Source of the DNA: Hyphomonadaceae bacterium
GTDB taxonomy: Bacteria; Pseudomonadota; Alphaproteobacteria; Caulobacterales; Aquidulcibacteraceae
Length of the DNA stretch: 64,000 bases
NCBI GenBank assembly: GCA_022843225.1
Contig: JALHOC010000004.1
Location: forward strand, 1 to 64,000
Reading direction: 5' to 3'
Below are positions 54,697 through 64,000 of the stretch, in pieces. The position numbers and the translations under genes are program-made. Within the stretch, counting starts at the first letter, position 1. Each line of letters begins with the position of its first letter. The notes below the pieces were generated by a model that was not told the origin of the DNA, made no database searches, and worked only from the letters and a program-made list of their open reading frames with translations.

Positions 54697-57128
54697 TGCG
54701 AGCCTCGGGGCTTGGCGCGCCGTGTCGGCGGCGCGCTGGTTGGATCTTCAGGCCAGGGGTGTTTGGGGTACCGACCGCGCATGTCCGCGCGCACACCGGC
54801 GTAGGACCCACCCCAAAACCCTGGCAAGTCCTTCGTCGTTTGGACCGGCCGATGCGCTGGCGAAAGCAAGCGCAGCGTTAACGGCACGCGACCCTCTGCA
54901 ATGAACGGGTGTTTGGTTTCCCCGAACATCTCTTGAATACGCACATCGAGTGCGGGGCCGCCTTCGGCCTCGTAATCAATGACGATCGCGGAACCCGCGG
55001 GCGTTTCGAAGCGCGTTGGCGCTTCCCTTTCGAGACGCTGGCGCTGGTCGTAGGGTAGAGCGTTCAACAAGGCTTCACCGACGTCGACATCGCGCAACCG
55101 AGACACGCCGCTGAGCTCCGGGGCGAGCCAATCCTGGACAGACGAGAGCAGGTAATCGTCGCTCCAATCAGGCCAGACCTCGCCCTCCAAGGCCCGCAGG
55201 AACAGCACACGCGCGCGGGTCTGGCGCGCGGCATCGCTCCAATGGAGCAGGCCCAGGCCTTGCTCGCGCACAGCGCTAAGCAAGGCCTCCTGCAGATCAA
55301 CGCCCGCGAGCCGCTCAAGCGGCGCCTCTGAGAGTACAACTCGACCTAAAGCGCGAATACGCCTTCCACGTATCGCGCCGGTCGCGGGATCCACCTGTGC
55401 TGAAGCGCGCACCTCGATCTCGCTTCCGAACAGCACCTCAATATCGGTCAGTTTAATGGGCGCGGCCATGAGGACTTGCGCGCGACCCGCTTGCCCCGCC
55501 ACATCGGCGATCACAAGAAAAGCTTCGCGCGCCAAGGAGGACGCCGCATCTAGGATCGCTGCGCGACCATTGACCATGACGTACCCTTCGCCTCGTCGTT
55601 TGGCGACGCGATCCGGAAACGCCAGCGCCAAGAGCGCTCCCGCCCCATCTTCATCCGCCAAGGTATTCGCGGCTTTAGCTTGTCGCGCTATCCGATCTGC
55701 AAGCGCGCGCGCAGCTTCCGCGCGCTGGCCGCGCTCGGTCGCGAACCGGTGCAGACGCACGCGCAAATCCTGATCGCGCCCGCCCAGCCCTTGTTCGGTT
55801 AAAACGGTCGCAATGCGCGCAGCCAGGTTGCGCTGATCAGCAGGCGCCGCCAGGACCATGTGCGCAAGGCGCGGCGGCAACGCCAAGTCAGCAATGGCCG
55901 CGCCATGAGCGGTGAGCCTCAAAGCTTCATCGAGCGCGCCGAGCTTCTTCAGAAGAGCGATTGCTTCGCTCCAAGCGGGCTTTGGTGGCGGATCGAGCCA
56001 GGTCAGCGCGGTCGGATCGCTGACGCCCCAGGCTACAAGGTCCAGCACAAGTCCCGCGAGGTCGGCGTCCAGAATTTCTGGGCGATCAAACGCTAGCAGC
56101 GCGCGCGTTTCGCCTTCGCTCCAGAGCCGCCAGCACACGCCTGGCGCCAGCCGGCCGGCGCGGCCGGCGCGCTGTGTGATCGCCGCTTGACTTGCGCGCA
56201 CCGTTTCTAAACGCGTGAGCCCCAGTGCGGGCTCGAAGCGCGGCCGTCGCGCAAGTCCTGCATCCACAACGATACGCACGCCTTCGATGGTCAGGCTGGT
56301 CTCTGCGATGGAAGTCGCCAACACGACCTTACGCCGACCAGGCGGCGCCGGCGCGATGGCGGAGTCCTGATCCTGCGCACTCATCGCGCCGAAGAGCGGC
56401 CGGATGTCGACGCTTGTGTCTGTAATGTCGGTGCGCAGGCGTTCGGCGGCGCGTTCGATCTCGCGCACGCCCGGTAGAAAGACCAAGGCGCTGCCCGGCT
56501 CAGCTGCAAGAGCTGCCTTCACCGCGCCAGACACGTCCTGCTCCAACGGCGCGCGCGGATCGCGCGGTCGGTAGATGCGACGTACAGGGAATAGGCGCCC
56601 CTCGCTGACAATCACTGGCGCATCGCCCAGCAGCGCAGCGATGCGCGCCGCATCCAACGTCGCCGACATCACGACCAGCTTCAGATCGGGCCGCAGACCC
56701 GCCTGGGCATCGCGGGCGAGCGCAAGGCCGAGATCGCCTTCCAGGCTGCGTTCGTGAAACTCGTCAAATAAAACCGCCGCAACACCGGAAAGTTCGGGAT
56801 CGCCAAGCACCATACGCGTAAATACGCCCTCGGTGACGACCTCGATGCGCGTCTTTGGCCCGACGCGAGAATCCAACCGTACGCGATAACCAACCGTTTC
56901 GCCCAGACGCTCGCCCATCTCCGCCGCCATGCGCGCCGCGGCCGCGCGTGCTGCGATGCGCCGGGGGGAGAGGAGCACGATCTTGCCATGTTGCGCCCAG
57001 ATCTCGGCAAGCAATCCTGGCGGCACCCGCGTTGTCTTGCCCGCGCCGGGCGGGGCCACCAACACCGCCTCGCCGCAACGCCCGAGGGCGGCGCGCAATT
57101 CCGGCAAGACCTCGTCCACAGGCAACAT
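54693..57128 (-). CDS. hrpB: ATP-dependent helicase HrpB
   Basis: HrpB (811 aa) is a DEAH-type superfamily 2 helicase with a long C-terminal extension. Walker A is APPGAGKTTRVP, the DEFH box is in LFDEFHERSLEGDL, and QRAGRAGR is motif VI. ATG 57128 (MLPVDEVLPELRAAL) is chosen; TTG 57149 is an upstream alternative. Its RNA or DNA role is not clear in bacteria. Confidence 0.92.
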   Translation of the reverse strand: MLPVDEVLPELRAALGRCGEAVLVAPPGAGKTTRVPPGLLAEIWAQHGKIVLLSPRRIAARAAAARMAAEMGERLGETVGYRVRLDSRVGPKTRIEVVTEGVFTRMVLGDPELSGVAAVLFDEFHERSLEGDLGLALARDAQAGLRPDLKLVVMSATLDAARIAALLGDAPVIVSEGRLFPVRRIYRPRDPRAPLEQDVSGAVKAALAAEPGSALVFLPGVREIERAAERLRTDITDTSVDIRPLFGAMSAQDQDSAIAPAPPGRRKVVLATSIAETSLTIEGVRIVVDAGLARRPRFEPALGLTRLETVRASQAAITQRAGRAGRLAPGVCWRLWSEGETRALLAFDRPEILDADLAGLVLDLVAWGVSDPTALTWLDPPPKPAWSEAIALLKKLGALDEALRLTAHGAAIADLALPPRLAHMVLAAPADQRNLAARIATVLTEQGLGGRDQDLRVRLHRFATERGQRAEAARALADRIARQAKAANTLADEDGAGALLALAFPDRVAKRRGEGYVMVNGRAAILDAASSLAREAFLVIADVAGQAGRAQVLMAAPIKLTDIEVLFGSEIEVRASAQVDPATGAIRGRRIRALGRVVLSEAPLERLAGVDLQEALLSAVREQGLGLLHWSDAARQTRARVLFLRALEGEVWPDWSDDYLLSSVQDWLAPELSGVSRLRDVDVGEALLNALPYDQRQRLEREAPTRFETPAGSAIVIDYEAEGGPALDVRIQEMFGETKHPFIAEGRVPLTLRLLSPAHRPVQTTKDLPGFWGGSYAGVRADMRGRYPKHPWPEDPTSAPPTRRAKPRGSQ

Positions 57129-57222
57129 CGACCGGCCATAGCTGCTCAAGCTGGCTCACGCCACATTGGCGTCGCCATTGAGCCAGGCTATAGGCCCCGC
57201 AACGCCGACAGCGGAGCTTGGC

Positions 57223-57759
57223 ATGCGCACCCCCATCAGTTTGATTGCGATCCTGGCGCTGAGCGTCTTCGCTGGTTCCTGCTCAAGCGGCAACACGGCG
57301 GACACGCGCCGCGGCGTAACTGGCGCGGCCGCCATCCCGTTTCGCGATATTGGCCTTATCCGCCCCGAGATCCCGTTGATGTTGCGCAACCTCGATTACC
57401 CCTACGCAACGGCAACCCTTACTGATTGCCCAGCTGTGATCCGCGAAATCGGCGCGCTTGATGCGGTGCTCGGCCCCGAGAGCTATCAGCCGGGCCCCAA
57501 CCGCAACATCTGGGATCGCAGCGGCGACTTTGTCGAGAACCAAACCATCCAAGCTGCGGAAGACACCGCGAGCGATGTGATCCCGTTCCGCTCTTGGGTA
57601 CGCCGTATCTCTGGCGCCAGCCGCGCTGAGCGCGACGCTTTACGGGCGGTCGCCAACGGGCAACAAAGGCGCACCTTCCTGCGCGGCTTTGGCGCGTCGC
57701 TTGGCTGCCCCAACATGGTGCCGCCGCCGCCGTCGCAAACACCGCGCGCACGCAACTAA
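57223..57759 (+). CDS. Hypothetical lipoprotein (178 aa)
   Basis: The start [20 protein letters not shown] has lipobox Cys20. I chose ATG 57223, since an upstream in-frame start at 57166 hides this signal. The mature part has [19 protein letters not shown] and two Cys residues ([14 protein letters not shown]), and ends in a Pro-rich tail. No family is recognised. It shares CTAA as stop with tgt. Confidence 0.65.
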   Translation: MRTPISLIAILALSVFAGSCSSGNTADTRRGVTGAAAIPFRDIGLIRPEIPLMLRNLDYPYATATLTDCPAVIREIGALDAVLGPESYQPGPNRNIWDRSGDFVENQTIQAAEDTASDVIPFRSWVRRISGASRAERDALRAVANGQQRRTFLRGFGASLGCPNMVPPPPSQTPRARN

Positions 57760-58856
57760 GAACGGAACACAGCACGGAATTCAGACAGCCGCCCTGCGGC
57801 GATTGCCGCTCGCAACCGCGACATCAGCGATTGATAGTAAGCGAGATTGTGCCACGAGAGCAGCACTTGTCCGAGGATTTCACCTGCCTTGAACAAATGG
57901 TGAAAGTAGGCCTTGGAATAGTCCCGGCTCGCAGGGCAATCACTCGTCTCATCGAGTGGGTTCATATCTTCCGCGAAACGCGCATTTGTGATGTTGAGAG
58001 GGCCAGCATCGGTCCAGGCTTGACCGTGACGCCCCGAGCGCGTCGGCAGCACACAATCGAACATGTCAACGCCGCGCGCCACCGCTTCAACGATATCAAT
58101 CGGTTTGCCGACGCCCATCAGATAGCGAGGTCTTTCGAGAGGCAGAAGCGGCGTCGTGACATCGAGCGTCGCCAGCATCTCCTCGTGACCTTCACCGACC
58201 GCGAGCCCGCCGATCGCGTAACCATCGAAGCCTTCAGCCACCAGCGTTTGAGCTGACCTACGCCGAAGGTCCGGGTCGGTGCCGCCTTGAACTATGGCGA
58301 ACAGACTTTGCGACCCGCGGGCGCCGAACGCCCGCTTGCACCGTGCGGCCCACGCCAAGGACAACTCCATGGCCTTCTCGACATCCGCGCGCGGCACCGG
58401 CAACGCCGGGCATTCGTCCAATTGCATGATGATGTCCGCGCCGATCTGATCGGCTTGGAGTTCTACGGCGCGCTCCGGCGTCAATCGATGCTCGCTGCCA
58501 TCAATGTGGCTGCGGAAAGTCACGCCGTCCTTGTCGAGCTTGCGCAACTGGGACAGCGACATGACCTGATAGCCGCCAGAGTCCGTGAGGATGGGTTTGT
58601 TCCAGCGCATGAAAGTGTGAAGGCCGCCCAGACGCTGCAAGCGCTCGCCGCCTGGTCGCAGCATCAAATGATAGGTGTTGCCGAGAAGAATATCAGCGCC
58701 GGTGGATGCCACTTGGTCGACGGTGAGCGCTTTGACCGTGCCCGCCGTGCCAACGGGCATGAACGCGGGCGTTCGGATGGCGCCGCGGGGCGTCCGCAAA
58801 ACACCCGTGCGCGCCAAGCCGTCGCTCGCATGAATTTCGAATGGGAATGCACTCAT
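57756..58856 (-). CDS. tgt: tRNA-guanine transglycosylase, zinc ligands altered
   Basis: Tgt (366 aa) swaps guanine at tRNA position 34 for preQ1. Asp92 ([10 protein letters not shown]) and nucleophile Asp267 ([12 protein letters not shown]) are intact. The zinc site should read C-x-C-x2-C, then His. Here it is S305-D-C307-P-A-S310, with His336 kept in WHNLAYY, so two of three cysteines are Ser. I checked this against the bases at 57927-57944. The start ATG 58856 overlaps queA by ATGA. Confidence 0.92.
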   Translation of the reverse strand: MSAFPFEIHASDGLARTGVLRTPRGAIRTPAFMPVGTAGTVKALTVDQVASTGADILLGNTYHLMLRPGGERLQRLGGLHTFMRWNKPILTDSGGYQVMSLSQLRKLDKDGVTFRSHIDGSEHRLTPERAVELQADQIGADIIMQLDECPALPVPRADVEKAMELSLAWAARCKRAFGARGSQSLFAIVQGGTDPDLRRRSAQTLVAEGFDGYAIGGLAVGEGHEEMLATLDVTTPLLPLERPRYLMGVGKPIDIVEAVARGVDMFDCVLPTRSGRHGQAWTDAGPLNITNARFAEDMNPLDETSDCPASRDYSKAYFHHLFKAGEILGQVLLSWHNLAYYQSLMSRLRAAIAAGRLSEFRAVFRS

Positions 58857-59911
58857 TCGGCTCGCCATAACAGGCTGGCGTCGCCATAGGAATAGAAGCG
58901 GTATTGGTTGGCGATAGCGTGCGCGTAGACGGCTTTCATGCGCCCCAAGCCAGCTAACGCCGAAACGAGCATGAACAAGGTCGATTTGGGCAGATGGAAG
59001 TTGGTCCACAATCCATCGACGACGCGAAAGCGATAGCCCGGCGTGATGAAGATGTCGGTCGCGCCGGCCCCAGGACTCACACGCCCTGTTTCATCGGCGG
59101 ATGATTCAAGCGTACGCAACGCTGTCGTGCCAATGGCGATCACGCGTCGCCCTTCAGCCTTGGCGCGATTGATCGCTTCGGCTACTTGCGGCGAGATTTC
59201 GCGCCGCTCAGAATGCATAACGTGCGCGGCGGTATCGTCTACCTTGATTGGCGAAAACGTGCCCGCGCCCACGTGCAGCGTGACGTGCGCGCGTTCGACT
59301 CCCGCCGCATCGAGCGCCGCAAACAGGTCCTGCGTGAAGTGGAGGCCGGCTGTTGGCGCGGCCACCGAACCTTCTTTTTCGGCGTAGATAGTTTGATAAT
59401 CGTCCTTATCGAGCGCATCTGTCTCGCGCTTGGCGGCGATGTAGGGGGGCAGCGGCGCTGTACCGATCAACGAAATCGCTTCATCAAGCGCTGCACCCGC
59501 GCGATCAAAGCAGAGCGTGACAACCCCGTCTTCGCCTTTGCCGACGATCTTCGCATCAAGCGATGCCTCGAACGACAGACGATCGCCCTCGCGCAAGCGC
59601 TTGCCGGGCTTCGCCAGCGCGCGCCAAGTGTCGCCGTCTATGCGCTCGATCAGATTAAGTGAAACTGATACGTCGGGGCTTTGCCCATCCCGGCTTGGCC
59701 GGACGGCCTTTAACGCCGCAGGCAGCACGCGCGTGTCGTTGAACACCAATACATCGCCCGAACGAAAGAGCGACGGGGCATCGCGTACGATGCGATCCTC
59801 GAAGACGCCGTCAGCCCGCACATGAAGCAAACGCGCGCTGTCGCGCGGCCGCGCTGGCCGCAGCGCGATCAACTCTTCCGGCAGATCGAAGTCAAAGAGG
59901 TCGACACGCAT
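58853..59911 (-). CDS. queA: S-adenosylmethionine:tRNA ribosyltransferase-isomerase
   Basis: QueA (352 aa) uses the SAM ribosyl group to turn preQ1 into epoxyqueuosine. Typical blocks are [20 protein letters not shown] at the start, [24 protein letters not shown] and [17 protein letters not shown]. It overlaps tgt by ATGA and the HD gene by one base (TGATG). Confidence 0.95.
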   Translation of the reverse strand: MRVDLFDFDLPEELIALRPARPRDSARLLHVRADGVFEDRIVRDAPSLFRSGDVLVFNDTRVLPAALKAVRPSRDGQSPDVSVSLNLIERIDGDTWRALAKPGKRLREGDRLSFEASLDAKIVGKGEDGVVTLCFDRAGAALDEAISLIGTAPLPPYIAAKRETDALDKDDYQTIYAEKEGSVAAPTAGLHFTQDLFAALDAAGVERAHVTLHVGAGTFSPIKVDDTAAHVMHSERREISPQVAEAINRAKAEGRRVIAIGTTALRTLESSADETGRVSPGAGATDIFITPGYRFRVVDGLWTNFHLPKSTLFMLVSALAGLGRMKAVYAHAIANQYRFYSYGDASLLWRAE

Positions 59912-60528
59912 CAGCAGGTATCGAAGCGCTCACCGCGCAGCTCTTCAAGCTCCCACACCATGTTGGCACGCGCTGCAGCGCCACACTCGGTTTGGTAGAC
60001 CTCCGAATGAAATAACCGCTCGCGACTCAGTTGCCCCTCCAGGAACCGACCCCGTCCTGCCGCGAACACTGGATCGGGAAATGCTCCGAACTCACGCCTC
60101 ACTGCGCTAGCGTAGGCGCGATACACCTCGCGCCGCGCGCCCAATACAGCCATGTCCAGAAACAGCGCCTCGTCGCCATCAACGGAGGCATCCGCGTGAC
60201 TCTTCGTCATCTCGATGACGCGCGCGACGCGCTCGGCCAGCCTAGGCTGCTCAATCAACGCGGAGCGCGCCCACGCCGCACTGAGGTCTTCGTTGTCGGA
60301 TCTTCCCGGTTGGTACACCGCATCGTGAAACCATATCGCGTATCCGACGAACACTGCGTCTTGAATAACGGCGCACTTACGCTCGGCTTCGTCGAGGAGC
60401 CAAACTAGGTGGCTTAGGTCGTGGTAGACACGCTGTGGCTCATTCCAAGCCGCAACCAGTTTCTCACATAGGGCATCGGCGGCAGGCCCCGCTAGCCCGC
60501 GCCAGCGGTCCAAGATCGCCTCCGTCAC
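59911..60528 (-). CDS. HD-superfamily phosphohydrolase-like protein (COG4339-like)
   Basis: The 205-residue protein has an HD domain: [14 protein letters not shown] near 35-48 and [19 protein letters not shown] near 66-84 hold the His and Asp ligands. It probably binds a metal and cuts a phosphate ester. The GTG at 60528 overlaps the ppi stop as GTGA. A frame open to 60624 would run into ppi. It is the odd unit of this queA block. Confidence 0.78.
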   Translation of the reverse strand: MTEAILDRWRGLAGPAADALCEKLVAAWNEPQRVYHDLSHLVWLLDEAERKCAVIQDAVFVGYAIWFHDAVYQPGRSDNEDLSAAWARSALIEQPRLAERVARVIEMTKSHADASVDGDEALFLDMAVLGARREVYRAYASAVRREFGAFPDPVFAAGRGRFLEGQLSRERLFHSEVYQTECGAAARANMVWELEELRGERFDTC

Positions 60529-60986
60529 TCCGCCCGCGCGCTCACGATTTTGCCCGGCGCACGCGGCGGCTCGCCTTTGGGCAACGCATCGATTGCTTCC
60601 ATGCCTTCGCTCACCACGCCCCATACAGTGTATTGCTTGTCGAGGAAGCGTGCATCATCGAAGCAAATGAAGAACTGGCTGTTGGCCGAGTTCGGATCAT
60701 TGGTGCGCGCCATCGAACATACGCCGCGTACATGCGGCTCGGCGCTGAACTCCTGCTTCAGGTTCGGCTTCGACGATCCGCCGGTGCCGTTAAAATTCTT
60801 GCCGTCGCCGCCTTGGGCCATGAAGCCCGCGATGACGCGGTGAAACGGCACGCCATTGTAAAAGCCCTCGTTTGCTAGCTCGCCAATGCGCTGAACATGG
60901 TTCGGCGCAAGGTCGGGGCGGAAATCGATCTTCACTGTGCCAGTGTCGAGTTCGAGCGTCAGTTTATGAAAGGAATGATCGACCAC
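60525..60986 (-). CDS. ppiB: Peptidyl-prolyl cis-trans isomerase, cyclophilin type, cytosolic
   Basis: The 153-residue cyclophilin has FHRVIAGFMAQGGDGKNFNG and MARTNDPNSANSQFFIC. No signal peptide is present. The first codon is GTG and it overlaps the larger ppi gene by 28 bases. The HD gene follows with a GTGA overlap. Confidence 0.93.
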   Translation of the reverse strand: MVDHSFHKLTLELDTGTVKIDFRPDLAPNHVQRIGELANEGFYNGVPFHRVIAGFMAQGGDGKNFNGTGGSSKPNLKQEFSAEPHVRGVCSMARTNDPNSANSQFFICFDDARFLDKQYTVWGVVSEGMEAIDALPKGEPPRAPGKIVSARAE

Positions 60987-61852
60987 CAGCTTCTCTCTCT
61001 TCGTTCTTCGCGCGGCACCCGCGCTGGAATATCAACATCGCAGACCGAGAAGTCAGCGCGGCGCTCGCGCCGCGTATCCTCGATCAGCTCACGAAAACGG
61101 GGGCCATCCGTGCGCAGCACGAAGATTGGCGCCCGCTCGCTCTCGGGCAGGTCCGCCGCAACGCGCACCGCCAGCATGCGATCCGGGTTGGGCGGGGGAT
61201 TGCCGACCGCGATCTGCATCACCGCTGGCATACCCCAGACAACGCGGCCAAAAATCGAATAGCGCTTGTCGAGCGCCGAGTTCGGCGCCCGCATAATGAA
61301 GAATTGGCTGTTGGCGGAATTCTGGTCATTGGCGCGCGCCATGGAGACCACACCGCCGCAATGCAACGCATTGGCGGACACGCGGCCGTCACTTGTTACG
61401 GCCATCTGGGCGTCGGGCTGGCTCTCGATCGGGATCGCCTTGTAGAAGCCGAGCCGCGCGCGCCCCTGAACAGCCGCTTCAATGAAGGGCATGTCCGGCC
61501 CGCGTCGGAACATGAATTCCTCACGCAAATCCGGCAGCGTCGAGGCGCCTTCGCCTGTTCCGAGCGGATCGCCCGTCTGGGCCATGAAGTCGTCGATCAC
61601 GCGGTGAAAGATCAACCCGTCATAGAAGCCGGCGCGAGCGAGCGTGCGAATACGCTCCACATGGCGCGGCGCGAGTTCGGGATACAATTCGACCACGATC
61701 CGGCCATGGACCGTATCGATGTAAATCGTGTTTTCCGGATCGACCTGGCGCCAATTGCGCGGATCGGGAGCGGACTGCGCCGCCGCGATGTCAAAGCCGC
61801 CGATCAGGCCCAGCGCGCAGATCGCGGCGGCCAAAATTCCACTTAAACGCAT
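60959..61852 (-). CDS. Peptidyl-prolyl cis-trans isomerase, exported cyclophilin
   Basis: The 297-residue protein begins with a signal peptide (MRLSGILAAAICALGLIGG, cleavage after IAAA). The cyclophilin core has FHRVIDDFMAQTGDPLGTGE and MARANDQNSANSQFFIM. A C-terminal extension of about 70 residues is rich in Arg and Pro and ends ERSWWSIIPFIN. The long middle insert (LREEFMFRRGPDMPFIEAA) is unusual. It abuts coaD exactly. Confidence 0.9.
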   Translation of the reverse strand: MRLSGILAAAICALGLIGGFDIAAAQSAPDPRNWRQVDPENTIYIDTVHGRIVVELYPELAPRHVERIRTLARAGFYDGLIFHRVIDDFMAQTGDPLGTGEGASTLPDLREEFMFRRGPDMPFIEAAVQGRARLGFYKAIPIESQPDAQMAVTSDGRVSANALHCGGVVSMARANDQNSANSQFFIMRAPNSALDKRYSIFGRVVWGMPAVMQIAVGNPPPNPDRMLAVRVAADLPESERAPIFVLRTDGPRFRELIEDTRRERRADFSVCDVDIPARVPREERRERSWWSIIPFIN

Positions 61853-62353
61853 TCAACCTACCCCGAGTTTCGCCCTCAGCCGTGCTTCTACAGCCGGAGG
61901 GACGAAGTGCGCGACACTTCCTTGCAGTCGCGCGATTTCCTTGACCAGCCGCGAGGCGATCGCCTGATGGGTTGGATCGGCCATCAGGAATACGGTGTCG
62001 ATATCCGGGTTGAGCTTTTGGTTCATCCCGACCATAGCGAACTCGTACTCGAAATCGGCGACGGCTCGAAGCCCCCGCACAATGATTTGCGCCCCTACGC
62101 TTTCGGCGAATTTCATCAGCAATGTGTCAAAAGGACGGATGACGATCTCCGTGTTTCCGCCCAATTTGGCGCACTCTTGCTCCACCATCTCGACGCGCTC
62201 GGCCAATGTGAACAAGGGCCCCTTGTCCTGGTTGATGGCCACGCCAATGACGAGGCGATCCACCAATTTGCAGGCCCGGGCGATGATGTCCACATGGCCA
62301 TTGGTCAAAGGATCGAAGGTGCCGGGATACAGGCCGACGCGTCTTGCGCTCAT
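61853..62353 (-). CDS. coaD: Phosphopantetheine adenylyltransferase
   Basis: CoaD (166 aa) makes dephospho-CoA. The nucleotidyl motif YPGTFDPLTNGHVDII is at the start, GLRAVADFEYEFAM in the middle. It overlaps gyrA by ATGA, and its stop abuts the start of the exported ppi gene. Confidence 0.96.
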   Translation of the reverse strand: MSARRVGLYPGTFDPLTNGHVDIIARACKLVDRLVIGVAINQDKGPLFTLAERVEMVEQECAKLGGNTEIVIRPFDTLLMKFAESVGAQIIVRGLRAVADFEYEFAMVGMNQKLNPDIDTVFLMADPTHQAIASRLVKEIARLQGSVAHFVPPAVEARLRAKLGVG

Positions 62354-64000
62354 TCCGGCGCCTCCTCAGCCACGTCCCCGCCCAGCATCTCCAGGCGCTC
62401 CGCCGCAACCACGTGCTCGTCCTCGCCCACATTGATCAAGATAACGCCCTGGGTGGCGCGCCCCGCGATACGGATGTCGGAGATGCCGGTTCGAATGAGC
62501 TGGCCCTTATCGGTCACAAGCAGCAATTCCTCGCCGTTCTTAACCGGGAAGGAGGCCGTAATGCGGGCGTCGCCAGTCAGCTTGTGGGCGATCAGACCTT
62601 TACCGCCGCGCCCCGTCACACGGTACTCGTAGGACGAGGCGCGCTTGCCGAGACCGGTCGACGTGACCGTAAGGATGAATTGTTCCTGGGTCTTCAGCCA
62701 CGCTAGACGCTCGAATGGCACATCCGCTTCTTCGCTGGCATCTTCTCCCGCTTCCGGTTCAACTTCAGCGCCATCGCGAGCCTGCGCGTCCCACTTAAAG
62801 TAGGCGCGCGCTTCAGCAGAGGTCACCTCAACATGCTTGAGAACGCCCATGCCGATGACGCTGTCGCCATCGTCGAGCTTGATGCCGCGATTGCCGGTGG
62901 AGGTCCGGCCCGAAAACACACGAACTTCGGGCACAGCGAAGCGAATGCACTGGCCGTTGGCCGTGGTCAGCAGAATGTCGTCGTCTTCGGAGCAAATCTG
63001 AACCGAAACGATGCCGTCGCCCTCGTCGGGCTTCATGGCGATCTTGCCGTTGCGGTTGACCTGCACAAAGTCGCTCAATTTGTTGCGGCGCACCCCGCCG
63101 GAGCGGGTCGCGAACATGACATCGAGCTTATCCCAATCGTGTTCGTCCTCCGGCAGCGCCATCACGGAGGTAATGGTTTCGCCTTGCTCAAGCGGGAACA
63201 GATTGACGAGCGCGCGGCCCTTGGTGCGCGGGTCGCCCTGCGGCAATCGCCAGACCTTCATTTTGTAGGCCATGCCGGCCGAGGAGAAGAACAGGATCGG
63301 TGCGTGCGTGGAGGCTACAAACACGCGGGTGACGAAATCCTCTTCCTTCATCTGCATGCCGGCGCGGCCGCGCCCGCCGCGCCTCTGCGTGCGGTAGAGC
63401 GCCAGCGGCGTACGCTTCACATAGCCGCCATGTGTGACCGTGACGACCATATCTTCGCGCGGGATCAGCGCCTCGTCGTCGATCTCGCCTTCGGATTCGG
63501 AGATCGGCGTGCGACGCGGCACGCCGAAAGCCTCTTTCACCTCGGCGAGTTCGGCCTTGATGATGTCGAGGATCATCTGGCGGCTACCGAGAATTTCCAA
63601 GAGCTGCCTGATTTCCTCGGCGATTTCATTGGCCGCCTTGGCGATATCGTCGCGCCCAAGCCCGGTCAGGCGCGAGAGTTGCAACGCCAGGATCGCGCGC
63701 GCTTGTTCTTCCGACAGCCGGATCGAGCCGCCTTCGACCACCTGCGTGCGTGGATCGGCGATCAGGGCGATCAGCGGCAGCATATCGCCCGCGGGCCAAG
63801 CGCGCGACAATAGCGCCTCGCGCGCCGCTGCGGGATCGGCTGCTGCGCGGATCACGCGGATCACTTCGTCGATATTAGCCACCGCGATAGCGAGGCCAAC
63901 GGTTTCGTGGCCGCGTTTGCGCGCCTTGGCCAAACGGAACTTGGTGCGGCGCGTGACCACCTGCTCGCGGAACGACAGAAACGCCGTGAGCATGGCGCGA
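62350..64000 (-). CDS. gyrA: DNA gyrase subunit A, partial (5' end outside the window)
   Basis: Only the C-terminal 550 codons are present; the start lies past 64000. The frame runs open to the window edge. The first visible part, LTAFLSFREQVVTRRTKFRL, is the end of the tower/coiled-coil region. The six-blade C-terminal domain follows, with the GyrA box YRTQRRGGRG near the start of that domain. An acidic insert (EVEPEAGEDASEEADV) lies within the blades. Gyrase adds negative supercoils with GyrB. Confidence 0.95.
   Translation of the reverse strand, partial: RAMLTAFLSFREQVVTRRTKFRLAKARKRGHETVGLAIAVANIDEVIRVIRAAADPAAAREALLSRAWPAGDMLPLIALIADPRTQVVEGGSIRLSEEQARAILALQLSRLTGLGRDDIAKAANEIAEEIRQLLEILGSRQMILDIIKAELAEVKEAFGVPRRTPISESEGEIDDEALIPREDMVVTVTHGGYVKRTPLALYRTQRRGGRGRAGMQMKEEDFVTRVFVASTHAPILFFSSAGMAYKMKVWRLPQGDPRTKGRALVNLFPLEQGETITSVMALPEDEHDWDKLDVMFATRSGGVRRNKLSDFVQVNRNGKIAMKPDEGDGIVSVQICSEDDDILLTTANGQCIRFAVPEVRVFSGRTSTGNRGIKLDDGDSVIGMGVLKHVEVTSAEARAYFKWDAQARDGAEVEPEAGEDASEEADVPFERLAWLKTQEQFILTVTSTGLGKRASSYEYRVTGRGGKGLIAHKLTGDARITASFPVKNGEELLLVTDKGQLIRTGISDIRIAGRATQGVILINVGEDEHVVAAERLEMLGGDVAEEAPE

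Noticed and set aside
62833-63813. A 326-codon plus-strand frame inside gyrA
   Set aside because: Shadow of the gyrA C-terminal blades; no domain.

Overview
The window is a dense, GC-rich chromosomal segment of an alphaproteobacterium. Two gene blocks point to this: rpoZ-rsh-pyrE-pdxJ-acpS-lepB-rnc-era-recO-parC and gyrA-coaD-ppi-ppi-(HD)-queA-tgt. A demethoxyubiquinone hydroxylase of Coq7 type, an ExoD protein, a class II DAHP synthase and a Bpt-type leucyltransferase agree with it. The general style is closest to Caulobacterales/Hyphomonadaceae; that placement is an inference from gene content, not from a search. I saw no insertion sequence, prophage, CRISPR array or rRNA. No gap between genes exceeds 300 bases.

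Layout. 1-2.3 kb: an orphan ParA-type ATPase with a translationally coupled partner and three small or unknown proteins. 2.5-7.3 kb: an exported protein, glutathione reductase, PurL and a MaoC-like hydratase coupled to a PP2C-like phosphatase. 8.1-13.8 kb: a lipoprotein oligopeptidase convergent with a peptide importer (oppB-oppC-oppA, no ATPase genes). 13.8-20.2 kb: a sulfur-transferase-like protein, an ATP-grasp protein, an MBL hydrolase, an acyl-CoA ligase and an antitoxin-toxin-pdxH cluster. 20.2-27.6 kb: chorismate synthase, a lipoprotein amidase, a membrane hydrolase, a DUF1905 protein and dsbB-coq7-GNAT, then exoD. 27.7 kb: tRNA-Leu(CAA). 27.8-38.2 kb: a DASS transporter, an exported methyltransferase, DAHP synthase-gshB-DUF411, a DUF4010 membrane protein with a small K+-channel-like protein, msrB, bpt, a GSCFA protein and a cupin. 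38.2-48.8 kb: the conserved housekeeping block. 48.8-57.8 kb: uracil-DNA glycosylase, TPR protein, smpB-dapA, lytic transglycosylase, threonine dehydratase-like enzyme and hrpB. 57.8-64 kb: tgt-queA-HD-ppi-ppi-coaD-gyrA, with gyrA cut by the window end.

The genome is extremely compact. Tandem genes repeatedly overlap by ATGA, GTGA or TGATG. Eight convergent pairs end on one shared tetranucleotide (CTAG, TTAG or CTAA) that supplies both stop codons. One of these pairs exposes an unlisted 40-residue hydrophobic protein. Linked functions recur: thiol redox and metals (gor, gshB, msrB, dsbB, DUF411), PLP supply (pdxH, pdxJ), peptide use (oligopeptidase and Opp), and tRNA queuosine (queA, tgt). 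The most interesting leads are the toxin-antitoxin pair fused by overlaps to pdxH, a DUF1905 gene that seems to start with CTG, a Tgt lacking two zinc cysteines, the small proteins, and the shared-stop architecture.
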